Positions 57,223 to 64,000 of a stretch of 64,000 bases of DNA are shown in pieces. Origin of the DNA: Roseomonas gilardii subsp. gilardii (GTDB lineage: Bacteria > Pseudomonadota > Alphaproteobacteria > Acetobacterales > Acetobacteraceae); contig NZ_CP095554.1 of the NCBI RefSeq assembly GCF_023078375.1, positions 2,344,501-2,408,500 on the forward strand, in the 5' to 3' direction. The translations under genes were made by a program, and so were the position numbers. Under the pieces are notes generated by a model that was not told the origin of the DNA, made no database searches, and saw only the letters and a list, made by a program, of their open reading frames with translations. How positions within the stretch are numbered: position 1 is the stretch's first letter; every line of letters begins with the position of its first letter.

Positions 57223-58104
57223 ATGAGTGAAGAAACCGGCGACAAGGCCCCGCGGGCCCAGGCCATGGCGGTGAGCACCACCCGCCGCAGCACCAGCGCG
57301 CGCCGTGGCACCACCACCGCCCGCAAGGCTCCGGCGGCGGCGAAGAAGCCCGCCGCGAAGAAGGCCGCGACGACCCGCACGGCGGCGGCGAAGAAGCCGG
57401 CTGCGAAGAAGGCGACGGCGACCCGCGCCGCCACCACGCGCACCGCCGCGAAGAAGCCCGCCGCGAAGAAGGCGACGGCGACGACCCGCCGCGCGGCCAC
57501 CACGCGCACCGCCACGGCGAAGAAGCCCGCCGCGCGGAAGACCGCCACCGCCGCCCGCGCCACCACGGCGCGCAAGCCGGCCGCGCGGAAGACCGCCACG
57601 GCAACGACCCGCCGCGCCGCCACCACGCGCACCGCCGCGAAGAAGCCCGCCGCGAAGAAGGCGACGACGACGACCCGCCGCGCCGCCGCCACGCGCACCG
57701 CCACGGCGAAGAAGCCCGCCGCGCGGAAGACGACCACCGCCGCCCGCAAGGCGCCCGCCCGCACCACCGCCAAGGCTGCTGCGCCGAAGCGCGCCACCAC
57801 CGCCCGCAAGGCGACGACGCGCAGCGCCGCCGCCAAGCCCGCCACGCGCCGCGTCGCCACGGCCCGCAAGCCGGCGACCCGTACGGCGGCGGCGAAGCCC
57901 GCCACGGCGCGCAGCACGTCCCGCAAGCCCGCGGCCGCCAAGCCCGCCAGCACGTCCAGCAGCGCGCGCTCCGAAGCCGCGAAGAAGGCCGCCGCGACGC
58001 GCGCGCGCCGCAAGGCCGAGGCCGCTGCGGTGATGCCGGCGCCGGAGCCGGTGATGGACCTGCCGCCCGTCGTCGCCAATGATGGCGAGCCGCAGGAGGA
58101 TTGA
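57223..58104 (+). CDS. Histone H1-like, lysine/alanine/arginine/threonine-rich nucleoid protein
   Basis: 293 residues, mostly built from short repeated units such as KKPAAKKA, TTRRAATTRTA and KKPAARKTA, with very few acidic or aromatic residues between about 20 and 260. This is the composition of histone H1-like bacterial proteins (Hc1/Hc2, BpH1 and AlgR3-type tails), which bind DNA through charge. The N-terminal acidic leader (SEETGDK) and the C-terminal tail (PAPEPVMDLPPVVANDGEPQED) are distinctive. The ATG has AGGAGACC upstream. The frame is open up to 56878, but that part differs in composition, so I use the site with a ribosome binding sequence. Confidence 0.85.
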   Translation: MSEETGDKAPRAQAMAVSTTRRSTSARRGTTTARKAPAAAKKPAAKKAATTRTAAAKKPAAKKATATRAATTRTAAKKPAAKKATATTRRAATTRTATAKKPAARKTATAARATTARKPAARKTATATTRRAATTRTAAKKPAAKKATTTTRRAAATRTATAKKPAARKTTTAARKAPARTTAKAAAPKRATTARKATTRSAAAKPATRRVATARKPATRTAAAKPATARSTSRKPAAAKPASTSSSARSEAAKKAAATRARRKAEAAAVMPAPEPVMDLPPVVANDGEPQED

Positions 58105-58148
58105 GCCGGATCGCCTGACGGGCACTCCGCCTGTCAGGCCCCAGCAGC

Positions 58149-58183
58149 AAGGGGGTGCCGCAGCGATGTGGCACCCCTTTTTT
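58149..58183 (+). terminator. Rho-independent terminator of the histone-like gene
   Basis: A GGGGTGCC/GGCACCCC stem (58152-58159 with 58170-58177) and a 10-base loop are followed by six T. A second, 7-bp hairpin (GCCTGAC, 58113-58119, with GTCAGGC, about 58133-58139) lies just upstream. It is the best terminator in the window. Confidence 0.9.
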
Positions 58184-58186
58184 GCG

Positions 58187-59443
58187 TCAGCCGATCTCCT
58201 CGAAGGCGCGCAGGAACATGTCGCGCCCGCCGAAATTGCCGGATTTCAGCGCGAGGTGCAGGCCGGGAGGATCGGCGAAGGTCCAGGGGACACCGGGCGC
58301 GATCTCGCCGCCGATGCGCAGGCTGCGCAGGCCCAGGCGCTGCGCCACGGCCCCCGAGGTTTCCCCGCCCGCCACGACCAGCCGGCCGACGCCACGCTCC
58401 ACCAGCCCCGCCGCGATGGCGGCCAGTGCTTCCTCCACCATCGCGCCCGCTGCCTCGCGCCCCAGGCGCCGTTGCAGCAGCGCCACGCGGTCGGGCATGG
58501 CGGAGGCGGCGATCACCACGGGGCGGTCCTCCCGCAGCTTGCCATCCACCCATCCGAGCGCGGCGGAGACCATCGCCGGGCCGTCCTGCGCCAACGGATC
58601 GAGCTCCAGCACCGGCACATGGTCGCGCGCGAAGCCGATCTGCCCCAGCGTGGCGCGGGAGCAGGAGCCCGCGAGCACGGCGCCATATCCCCGCATGGGC
58701 GGCAGCGCATCGGCATCGTCGCGAGGCGGCAACAGCCCGGCGCGGCGGAAATTCTCCGGCAGGCCCATGGCGATGCCGGAGCCGCCGATGAGCAGCGGAT
58801 GCGCCGCCGCAGCCTCGCCGATCGCGACCAGATGCGCGTCGGTCAGGGCATCGAGGATGGCATAGCGGCGGCCGGATTCCGCGAGGCGCGTCATGGCCTG
58901 GCGGATCGCTCCCGCGCCCTGTTCCACCGTGGCGAAGCCCACCAGCCCGACACCGCCATCCGTCTGGCGCGACAGCACGCGCACCAGGTCGGGGTCGCGC
59001 ATCGGGGTGAGGGGATGGTCCTGCATCCCGCTCTCGCTCAGTAGCCGGCTGCCGACGAAGAGATGGCCCTGGTACACGGTGCGGCCATTCGCCGGAAAGG
59101 CCGGGCAGGCGAGGGCGAAACCCGCCTGGAGACGGCGCAGCAGCGTATCCGCCACCGGGCCGATATTGCCCGCATCGGTGCTGTCGAAGGTGGAGCAGAC
59201 CTTGAACAGGATCTGGCGCGCGCCCGCCGCCAGCAGGGCCTCCAGCGCCGCCTGGGATTGCGCCATCGCCTCCGGCGCCGGGACGGTGCGGGATTTCAGT
59301 GCCACCACCACGGCATCGGCCTCGGGGAGCGGCGCATCCGGCACGCCGATCACCTGGATGGTGCGCATGCCATGGCGCACCAGCATGGAGGCGAGGTCGG
59401 TCGCCCCGGTGAAGTCATCCGCGATGCAGCCCAGAAGAGGCAC
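58187..59443 (-). CDS. otnK: Four-carbon acid sugar kinase (OtnK/DUF1537 type)
   Basis: 418 residues with both domains of the family: the N-terminal substrate domain starts at GCIADDFTGATDLASMLVRHG, including the D-D-F-T-G-A motif, and the C-terminal nucleotide domain has LVVAGGETSGAVAQRLG. OtnK enzymes phosphorylate 3-oxo-tetronates such as 3-dehydro-threonate. No aldolase or dehydrogenase of that pathway adjoins it; instead it ends a minus-strand run with methyltransferase, glycosyltransferase and pterin-type genes, starting 32 bases after the methyltransferase stop. The GTG start has GGAG upstream; the frame continuing up to 60373 is antisense to nothing coding but overlaps the next gene and is rejected. 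Confidence 0.87.
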   Translation of the reverse strand: MPLLGCIADDFTGATDLASMLVRHGMRTIQVIGVPDAPLPEADAVVVALKSRTVPAPEAMAQSQAALEALLAAGARQILFKVCSTFDSTDAGNIGPVADTLLRRLQAGFALACPAFPANGRTVYQGHLFVGSRLLSESGMQDHPLTPMRDPDLVRVLSRQTDGGVGLVGFATVEQGAGAIRQAMTRLAESGRRYAILDALTDAHLVAIGEAAAAHPLLIGGSGIAMGLPENFRRAGLLPPRDDADALPPMRGYGAVLAGSCSRATLGQIGFARDHVPVLELDPLAQDGPAMVSAALGWVDGKLREDRPVVIAASAMPDRVALLQRRLGREAAGAMVEEALAAIAAGLVERGVGRLVVAGGETSGAVAQRLGLRSLRIGGEIAPGVPWTFADPPGLHLALKSGNFGGRDMFLRAFEEIG

Positions 59444-59475
59444 GGTGCGGTCTCCGCGTACGAGGAAGGGTTGGA

Positions 59476-60342
59476 TCAGCCAGCGGCGGGAACCGCCAGC
59501 AGATCGCGATGCCCGATCACCGCCCGCAGGCGGTTCTGCTGCCATTGGCGGCTGCGCGCCTCGGTCCAGGCCTCGATGCGGCGCGGCTGGCGCAGATGGG
59601 CGCTCGCCGCATCGGCATGGCCCAGCATCAGCTCCAGCAGCAGCTCGCGATGGCGCCGCGGGCCGAGCTCCCAGGTCGATCCCGCCTGCTCCACGGCGAA
59701 GCCGCGCGCGGCGAAGGCACGTGCCGCCGCCGCCGTGGCCCCGCCGCCCAGGGCCGGCCCGTCGAAGCCCTTGTCGCGGCGCTGGTCGCGCCGGAAGCCC
59801 TGCGCCACCACGCCGTCGAGCGGATGCGGCGGCAGGAAGCGGTCGCGCCCGTCCACGGTCATGGAGGCATAGAAAGGGCATTCGACCACATCGGCCAGAT
59901 CCTCCATCCAGTCCTCGGACACGAGGTCCAGCAGGGCGGAGCAGACCACCGCATCGGCGCCGCGCTTCGGCAGCCAGTCCGGCGCGTCGGCGAGATCGGC
60001 GATCAGCCCCTCCACCCGCCAGGCGCCGCCGGGCGTATGGATCAGCAGGGTCCGCTTGTTCGGGGCGCTCACCGTCAGGCCGATACTGTCCGCGCGGCGG
60101 GCGATGGTGTCGAAGGCCTCCTCCACCAGCGCGGCGTCGCCGTCTACCAGCGTCCAGACCTGCGCGCCGCCGATCTGCGGGGCGAGCCAGCGGAACAGGC
60201 TGCCGGTTCCGGCGCCGAGATCGACCAGATGCGGCCGCTGCGGCAGCAGGGAGACGAGATGCGCCGCCAGGGCGGGATCGCGCGCCCAGGCATCGGCGGG
60301 TTCGCGCAGCGCCAGCCAGGTGGCGTCGAAGCTCTCGCTCAC
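59476..60342 (-). CDS. Class I SAM-dependent methyltransferase
   Basis: 288 residues. Motif I is HLVDLGAGTGSLFRWLA (the VDLGAGTGS glycine loop, about 38-48), followed by the acidic post-I residue in WTLVDGD and motif IV-like GADAVVCSALLDLVSEDW. The later part is long and unlike rRNA or protein methyltransferases, so a small-molecule substrate is likely. The GTG overlaps the glycosyltransferase stop (GTGA) and has GGAGGG upstream, so synthesis of the two enzymes is coupled. Confidence 0.85.
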   Translation of the reverse strand: MSESFDATWLALREPADAWARDPALAAHLVSLLPQRPHLVDLGAGTGSLFRWLAPQIGGAQVWTLVDGDAALVEEAFDTIARRADSIGLTVSAPNKRTLLIHTPGGAWRVEGLIADLADAPDWLPKRGADAVVCSALLDLVSEDWMEDLADVVECPFYASMTVDGRDRFLPPHPLDGVVAQGFRRDQRRDKGFDGPALGGGATAAAARAFAARGFAVEQAGSTWELGPRRHRELLLELMLGHADAASAHLRQPRRIEAWTEARSRQWQQNRLRAVIGHRDLLAVPAAG

Positions 60343-61379
60343 GCCGCGCCCTCCATGAGCGCCGCGAAGGCATCGGCGCGGTCCTCCCAGCGCGGCAGCC
60401 GCTGCCCGGCGGCCCAGGAGGCGTCGGCCATCTTCCGGCGCAGCGAGCGGTCGAAGATCACCCGCCGCATCGCCTTCGAGAGGCTGGCGAAGTCGCCCGG
60501 CGGCGAGGCGACGCCGGCTCCGGGTGGCATCAGATCGGCCAGCGCGCCGCCCTTGGTGATCGCCAGCGGCAGGCCGCGCGCCATGGCCTCGGCCACCGCC
60601 ATGCCATAGCCCTCCCAGTGGGAGGCGAGGGTGAAGACATCGCTGCGGGCATAGAGCGCCTCCAGCGCCGCGCCAGTGACGGGGCCGGCGAAGGTGACGC
60701 GTTCCTCCAGGCCCAGATCCTTCGACAGAGCGCGCAGCGCGGCGGCGCAGGCGGGATCGGCATCCGGCCCGGCGATGGTCAGGTGCCAATCGAGATCCAT
60801 CAGCCGCGCCACGGCGCGCAACAGCACGTCATGCCCCTTGCGCGGCACCAGCACGCCGACGGCGAGGAGCTGGCAGGTCTCGCCGCCCGATCCCGGGGCG
60901 CGCGGTGCCGGATCGGTGCCCGGCTCCACCACCGCGACGCGGCCGGGCTCCACGCCGAATTCCCGCGGCAGGCTCCCGGCGGTCAGCGGCGAGGTGGCAA
61001 CGAGGCGCGACAGGCGCGGATAAAGGATCTCCTCCCGCCGCCGCAGCTCCGCGCGGGTGGCCTCGTCATGGCCCGTCTCGATGCAGGTGGGATGGTGGAT
61101 CAGCCCGATGGCGCCGCGCACCGCCAACTTCTCCACCAGCGGCGCGAAGGCGGGCAGGCCGAGGCTGTCCAGCACGATCCGCTCCTCCGCCACGCAGGAG
61201 GAGAGCGCCTCACGCGCCGAGGCTTCCGCCGCCGCATCGGGCACCGGATGCCGGCCGGCGAGTTCCACCACGCGCACCGCATGGCCACGCTCGCGCAGCC
61301 CGGCGGTGATGCGGCGGTCATAGCCGTAGCCGCCACTCACCGCATCGAAAGGGGCGGGGACGAGGAAGGCGATGTTCAT
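60339..61379 (-). CDS. GT4-family glycosyltransferase
   Basis: 346 residues with a GT-B fold. The N-terminal MNIAFLVPAPFDAVSGGYGYDRR glycine loop is typical of GT4 donors and acceptors, and the C-terminal nucleotide-sugar site reads SHWEGYGMAVAEAMARGLPLAIT with the E-x7-E motif. It transfers a sugar, retaining its anomeric configuration, to an unknown acceptor; no membrane segment is visible. The start overlaps the PTPS-like gene stop (ATGA). Its position between a PTPS-like and a methyltransferase gene suggests a small-molecule acceptor rather than a polysaccharide. Confidence 0.88.
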   Translation of the reverse strand: MNIAFLVPAPFDAVSGGYGYDRRITAGLRERGHAVRVVELAGRHPVPDAAAEASAREALSSCVAEERIVLDSLGLPAFAPLVEKLAVRGAIGLIHHPTCIETGHDEATRAELRRREEILYPRLSRLVATSPLTAGSLPREFGVEPGRVAVVEPGTDPAPRAPGSGGETCQLLAVGVLVPRKGHDVLLRAVARLMDLDWHLTIAGPDADPACAAALRALSKDLGLEERVTFAGPVTGAALEALYARSDVFTLASHWEGYGMAVAEAMARGLPLAITKGGALADLMPPGAGVASPPGDFASLSKAMRRVIFDRSLRRKMADASWAAGQRLPRWEDRADAFAALMEGAA

Positions 61380-61777
61380 GCCACCGCGCCCTCATAGGCG
61401 GCCCAGGCCAGCGGACTTTCGCGCAGCAGGATCTTCAGCGACTGCACGGCGCGTCCGCTCTCGCCCAGTTTCCCGTCCCGCAGGGCGGCCGACAGCAGCC
61501 CGTGGATATGCGCGCAGAGGAATTCCGTGGTGGTGTTCTGCCCGGCCAGTTCCGGCACCTCGTCGAGGTTGCGGTAGTCCAGCCCGTCGAGGACCCGGCG
61601 CAGTTCGACCCGCGCGGCGGCGATGTCCACCAGCAGGTTCGCGCCATCCAGGCGCGCGGCGCGGAATTCCGCCTCCACGACGAAGGTCGCGCCATGGACG
61701 CGCTGGGCGGGGCCAAATTCCTCGCCGCGAAAGGAATGGGCGATCATGATGTGGTCGGCGACGGTCAGGCTGTACAC
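61376..61777 (-). CDS. 6-pyruvoyl-tetrahydropterin synthase/QueD-like protein
   Basis: 133 residues. It follows the T-fold PTPS/6-carboxytetrahydropterin synthase pattern: a first strand ending in DHIMIAHSF with a histidine, VHGATFVVEAEF where relatives have the H-x-H metal site (HGATF here), VDIAAARVELRRVLDGLDYRNLDEV and NTTTEFLCAHIHGLL, in which the P-T-A/S-E motif is replaced by T-T-T-E. The GTG start lies about ten bases after GGAGG. The nonstandard metal motif means activity could differ from QueD. It is coupled to the glycosyltransferase gene and 144 bases after the dehydrogenase gene. Confidence 0.82.
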   Translation of the reverse strand: MYSLTVADHIMIAHSFRGEEFGPAQRVHGATFVVEAEFRAARLDGANLLVDIAAARVELRRVLDGLDYRNLDEVPELAGQNTTTEFLCAHIHGLLSAALRDGKLGESGRAVQSLKILLRESPLAWAAYEGAVA

Positions 61778-61921
61778 GCGGAAGGAGCCTCCAGGCGAAG
61801 GGTTGGCGCGGCCGCCGGGCAAGGGTGTGGCCGGGTTTGCGGACAGAATTAAGGCGTGGCGCGCCGGCCCGGCAACGCGCGGCAGGAGGGTCGCGGCGCC
61901 GGGCGGCTCATAGCGGAAGAC

Positions 61922-62899
61922 TCAATAGATGACGACCGGGCAGAGCGGCGCATCCTGGCCGGGCGCCGGTTCGAGCAGGCGTGGCAAGGCCCGCGGCAGT
62001 TCGGCGAAGGGCAGCACCGGGCCACAGAGCGCATCCAGCGCGGGATCGTCCAGCAGCGACAGGGCCAGCGCCAGGCGTTCCGCATGCGTGCGGCGGCCAC
62101 GCATGGCGGGAGAGACCTGTCCGACCTGGGTGGAGAGGAGGCGCAGGCGGCGCGCGTGGAAGGCTTCGCCGAGCGGCAGGCCGATCTCGGCATCGCCGAA
62201 CCAGGAGGCCTCCAGGATGCGTGCCTCCGGCGCCGCGCAGCGGAGCGCGAGGCGCAGCCCCTCCGCGCTGGCGCTGGCATGGATGACCAGTTCCCGTTCC
62301 GCCGGCGCCTCCTCCGGCATGGCGAAGCGCAGGCCGAGCCCTTCCGCCACCGCGCGCCGCGCGGGGTCACGGTCCAGGATATGGAGTTCGACACCGGGAA
62401 TGCGCGACAGCAGGAAGGCGGTGAGCAGCCCGACCACGCCGGCACCGATCACCAGGGCGCGCTCGCCCATCAGCGGCGCGGCATCCCAGAGGATATTGAG
62501 GGCCGTCTCCATATTCGCGGCCAGCACGGCACGGCGGTCGGGGATGCGGCCGGGCACGGGGATGCACATCGCGGCCGGCGCCACGAAACGGTCCTGGTGC
62601 GGATGCAGGCAGAAGACCCGGCGCCCGCGCAGCCGCTCCGGCCCGGACTCCACCACACCAACCGCCGCATAGCCGTATTTCACGGGGAAGGGGAAGGCGC
62701 CGCCCATCAGCGGCGCGGCCATGATCCCCCACTGGCTTTCCGGCACGCGCCCGGCGAGCACGAGGCGTTCCGTGCCGCGCGAGATGCCGCTGGCGAGGCT
62801 GCGCACCAGCGCTTCCTCCGCGCCCGGTGGCGGCAGGGTCTCGCGGCGCAGCTCGGCCCGGCCGGGCGCGACGCTCCAGAGCGCCGTCGCCTCCGTCAC
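61922..62899 (-). CDS. MDR-family alcohol dehydrogenase-like protein
   Basis: 325 residues of the medium-chain dehydrogenase/reductase family. The N-terminal GroES-like part has SGISRGTERLVLAGR and GYAAVGVVE, and the Rossmann motif is GAGVVGLLTAFLL. The catalytic zinc ligands (C-GHE) of true alcohol dehydrogenases and the four-cysteine structural zinc loop are not seen, so it is likely a zinc-free reductase, such as those related to bacteriochlorophyllide or quinone reduction. The GTG overlaps the stop of the RibD-like gene (GTGA), placing it second in the operon. Confidence 0.82.
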   Translation of the reverse strand: MTEATALWSVAPGRAELRRETLPPPGAEEALVRSLASGISRGTERLVLAGRVPESQWGIMAAPLMGGAFPFPVKYGYAAVGVVESGPERLRGRRVFCLHPHQDRFVAPAAMCIPVPGRIPDRRAVLAANMETALNILWDAAPLMGERALVIGAGVVGLLTAFLLSRIPGVELHILDRDPARRAVAEGLGLRFAMPEEAPAERELVIHASASAEGLRLALRCAAPEARILEASWFGDAEIGLPLGEAFHARRLRLLSTQVGQVSPAMRGRRTHAERLALALSLLDDPALDALCGPVLPFAELPRALPRLLEPAPGQDAPLCPVVIY

Positions 62900-63693
62900 G
62901 CCGTGGCTTCCCGGATGGGCGGCGCATCCTGGCAGATGCCGGGCCTGGCCCGGTCCAGGGGGATATCGAAGAGCACATCGTCGCCAAGCGGATGCACCGT
63001 CCAGGCGAAGCGCAGACCCTCGGCGATGCGCGCGACCTGCGGCAGCACGAAGGCGGGCCGGCCGGAACCCAGGATGACCGGCGCCACGGTCAGGTGCAGC
63101 CGGTCCAGCAGCCCCGCCGCCAGGAAGCGGGACACGGTGACGCCGCCTCCTTCCACGAAGACGCGGTGCAGGCCACGGGCGAAGAGCTCGCACAGCAGGG
63201 CGGGCAGGAAGCCGCCGCGCGGCAGGCGCAGGATCTCGGCGCTGCCGTGATGCGTGCCGCCATCGCCTGGCGCGTCCTCGGCGCAGGCCAGCAGGGTGCG
63301 CGGCGGACCGGAGAAGACGCGGTAGCCGGTGCCCAGCCGCCGTTCCGTGTCGATCACCACGCGCACGGGGTTCGGGCCATCCACCTCCCGCGTCGTGAGC
63401 TGCGGGTTGTCGGCGGCGACCGTGCCCGCGCCGACCACCACGGCATCGAAGAGCGCGCGCAGCCGGTGCGTGTGCAGGATGTCGCCCCGGCCGCCGATCC
63501 AGTGGCTGGCGCCGCAGGCGGTGGCGATGCGCCCGTCCAGCGTCTGGGCGAGGCGGCCGAGCACGAGGCAGCGCCCGGCCCCGTCCCTGGCGGGGCGCAG
63601 CAGCGGCATGAAGAGGCGCGCGAGCGGATGGTCCGGTGGTGGCCCGCCGGAAGCAGCCCGCATCAGCATGGCCCAGGCGTCGTCATCTCCCAT
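62896..63693 (-). CDS. RibD C-terminal-domain (DHFR-like) reductase
   Basis: 265 residues, corresponding to the reductase half of RibD without the deaminase half. LGRLAQTLDGRIA, SHWIGGRGD, ALFDAVVVGAGTVAADNPQLT, VFVEGGGVTVSRFLAAGLLD and the end ILGSGRPAF are the family's NADPH and substrate motifs. RibD reductases act on the ribose side chain of pyrimidine intermediates in riboflavin synthesis; stand-alone versions reduce other pterin- or flavin-like compounds. It is the first gene of the cluster; a GTP-cyclohydrolase gene would be expected beside it but is not in the window. GGAGG lies very close to the ATG. Confidence 0.88.
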   Translation of the reverse strand: MGDDDAWAMLMRAASGGPPPDHPLARLFMPLLRPARDGAGRCLVLGRLAQTLDGRIATACGASHWIGGRGDILHTHRLRALFDAVVVGAGTVAADNPQLTTREVDGPNPVRVVIDTERRLGTGYRVFSGPPRTLLACAEDAPGDGGTHHGSAEILRLPRGGFLPALLCELFARGLHRVFVEGGGVTVSRFLAAGLLDRLHLTVAPVILGSGRPAFVLPQVARIAEGLRFAWTVHPLGDDVLFDIPLDRARPGICQDAPPIREATA

Positions 63694-63787
63694 GCCTCCG
63701 GCTATGCCGCAGGGCGGAACGGCGCGCCATCCCGGGCGTGGCATTCGCCCCGGCGGCTCGCGCGATTGTTCGGCGCGGCGCCGCCGT

Positions 63788-64000
63788 TCAGGCGCGGGTG
63801 CCGATGCTCAGGAAGGGAACCGGACGCAGCGGCGTGCGGCGGCCGGCGGTGGTGTAGGTGACGGGCTGCGCATGGGGCAGGGCGGCACCGGCGATGGTCT
63901 CGATCACCTTGGCCTGCAAGGCGATGGCGCGTTCCAGCAGGCGGCGGTTCTCGTCCGAAAGGTCCTTCAGGCGCAGGGACAGCCGCTCCGTTTCCGCACG
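63788..64000 (-). CDS. FlgN-like coiled-coil protein (partial)
   Basis: The last 70 residues are in the window; the gene starts outside. An alpha-helical segment (LRLKDLSDENRRLLERAIAL, then QAKVIETIA) is followed by a tail YTTAGRRTPLRPVPFLSIGTRA. This resembles the C-terminus of FlgN-type flagellar export chaperones of alphaproteobacteria, whose long helix holds the same N-x-x-L-L-x-x-A pattern. Without the rest of the protein or flagellar neighbours, the call is tentative. Confidence 0.45.
   Translation of the reverse strand, partial: RAETERLSLRLKDLSDENRRLLERAIALQAKVIETIAGAALPHAQPVTYTTAGRRTPLRPVPFLSIGTRA

Noticed and set aside
57000-58079. Minus-strand open frames over the histone-like gene rich in Ala, Val, Arg and Gly
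   Set aside because: They are the reverse reading of codons for Lys/Ala/Arg/Thr repeats and have no start signal.

Overview
The window is gene-dense, very GC-rich bacterial chromosome. GTG and TTG starts are common and many genes overlap by 4 bp. Gene order and protein types point to an alphaproteobacterium of the Acetobacteraceae, most like Roseomonas. The main clues are hemC-hemD-mitofilin-like-hemY facing tsaD/gpsA, acnA facing ccmAB, an HdrA-free aerobic gene set, and an alphaproteobacterial-type hemY with a C-terminal zinc ribbon. This placement is inference; no 16S gene is present. I see no insertion sequence, prophage or CRISPR array.

Layout. 1-3.2 kb: the end of an ABC transporter ATPase gene, an enolase-superfamily muconate cycloisomerase-like enzyme and a hybrid histidine kinase. 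3.2-9.2 kb: a phosphoesterase and lipid-kinase pair, aconitase, and divergent ccmA-ccmB for cytochrome c maturation. 9.3-14.5 kb: a small HTH-like protein, an alginate-lyase-like exported protein, a TonB-dependent siderophore receptor and a convergent siderophore-binding protein whose 5-prime leader carries unusual interleaved inverted repeats. 14.6-22 kb: the housekeeping group tsaD-rlmJ-gpsA (minus strand) facing hemC-hemD-mitofilin-like-hemY (plus strand), then tRNA-Thr(CGT). 22-26.7 kb: small unknown genes, an archaeal-type CDC48/VAT double AAA+ ATPase and a MarC membrane protein. 26.8-34 kb: an epoxide hydrolase, an SMP-30 lactonase, two unknown genes, a gntR-dapA-like operon with a palindromic operator, and a hybrid histidine kinase broken by a frameshift.

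34-44.8 kb: metallo-beta-lactamase-fold hydrolase, Nudix hydrolase, PhnA-like protein, ATC-hydrolase-like protein, 1-Cys peroxiredoxin, cysteine synthase, bestrophin-like channel, beta-propeller protein, malate synthase G and gamma-glutamyltransferase. 44.9-56.4 kb is rich in amide and ureide hydrolysis: PuuE-like deacetylase, RutA pyrimidine oxygenase, an amidase, a tannase-family esterase, an M20 peptidase, N-carbamoyl-amino-acid hydrolase, a GNAT acetyltransferase and a cyclic-imide hydrolase. Together they suggest scavenging of nitrogen from pyrimidines, hydantoins and related compounds. 57.2-58.1 kb: a histone-H1-like Lys/Ala/Arg/Thr protein with a strong terminator.

58.2-63.7 kb is the most interesting part: a compact minus-strand operon coding for a RibD-reductase-domain protein, a zinc-less-looking alcohol-dehydrogenase-like protein, a PTPS/QueD-like protein, a GT4 glycosyltransferase, a class I methyltransferase and an OtnK-type sugar-acid kinase. 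I infer that it makes a glycosylated, possibly methylated pterin-type small molecule. The window ends in a coiled-coil gene that resembles FlgN.
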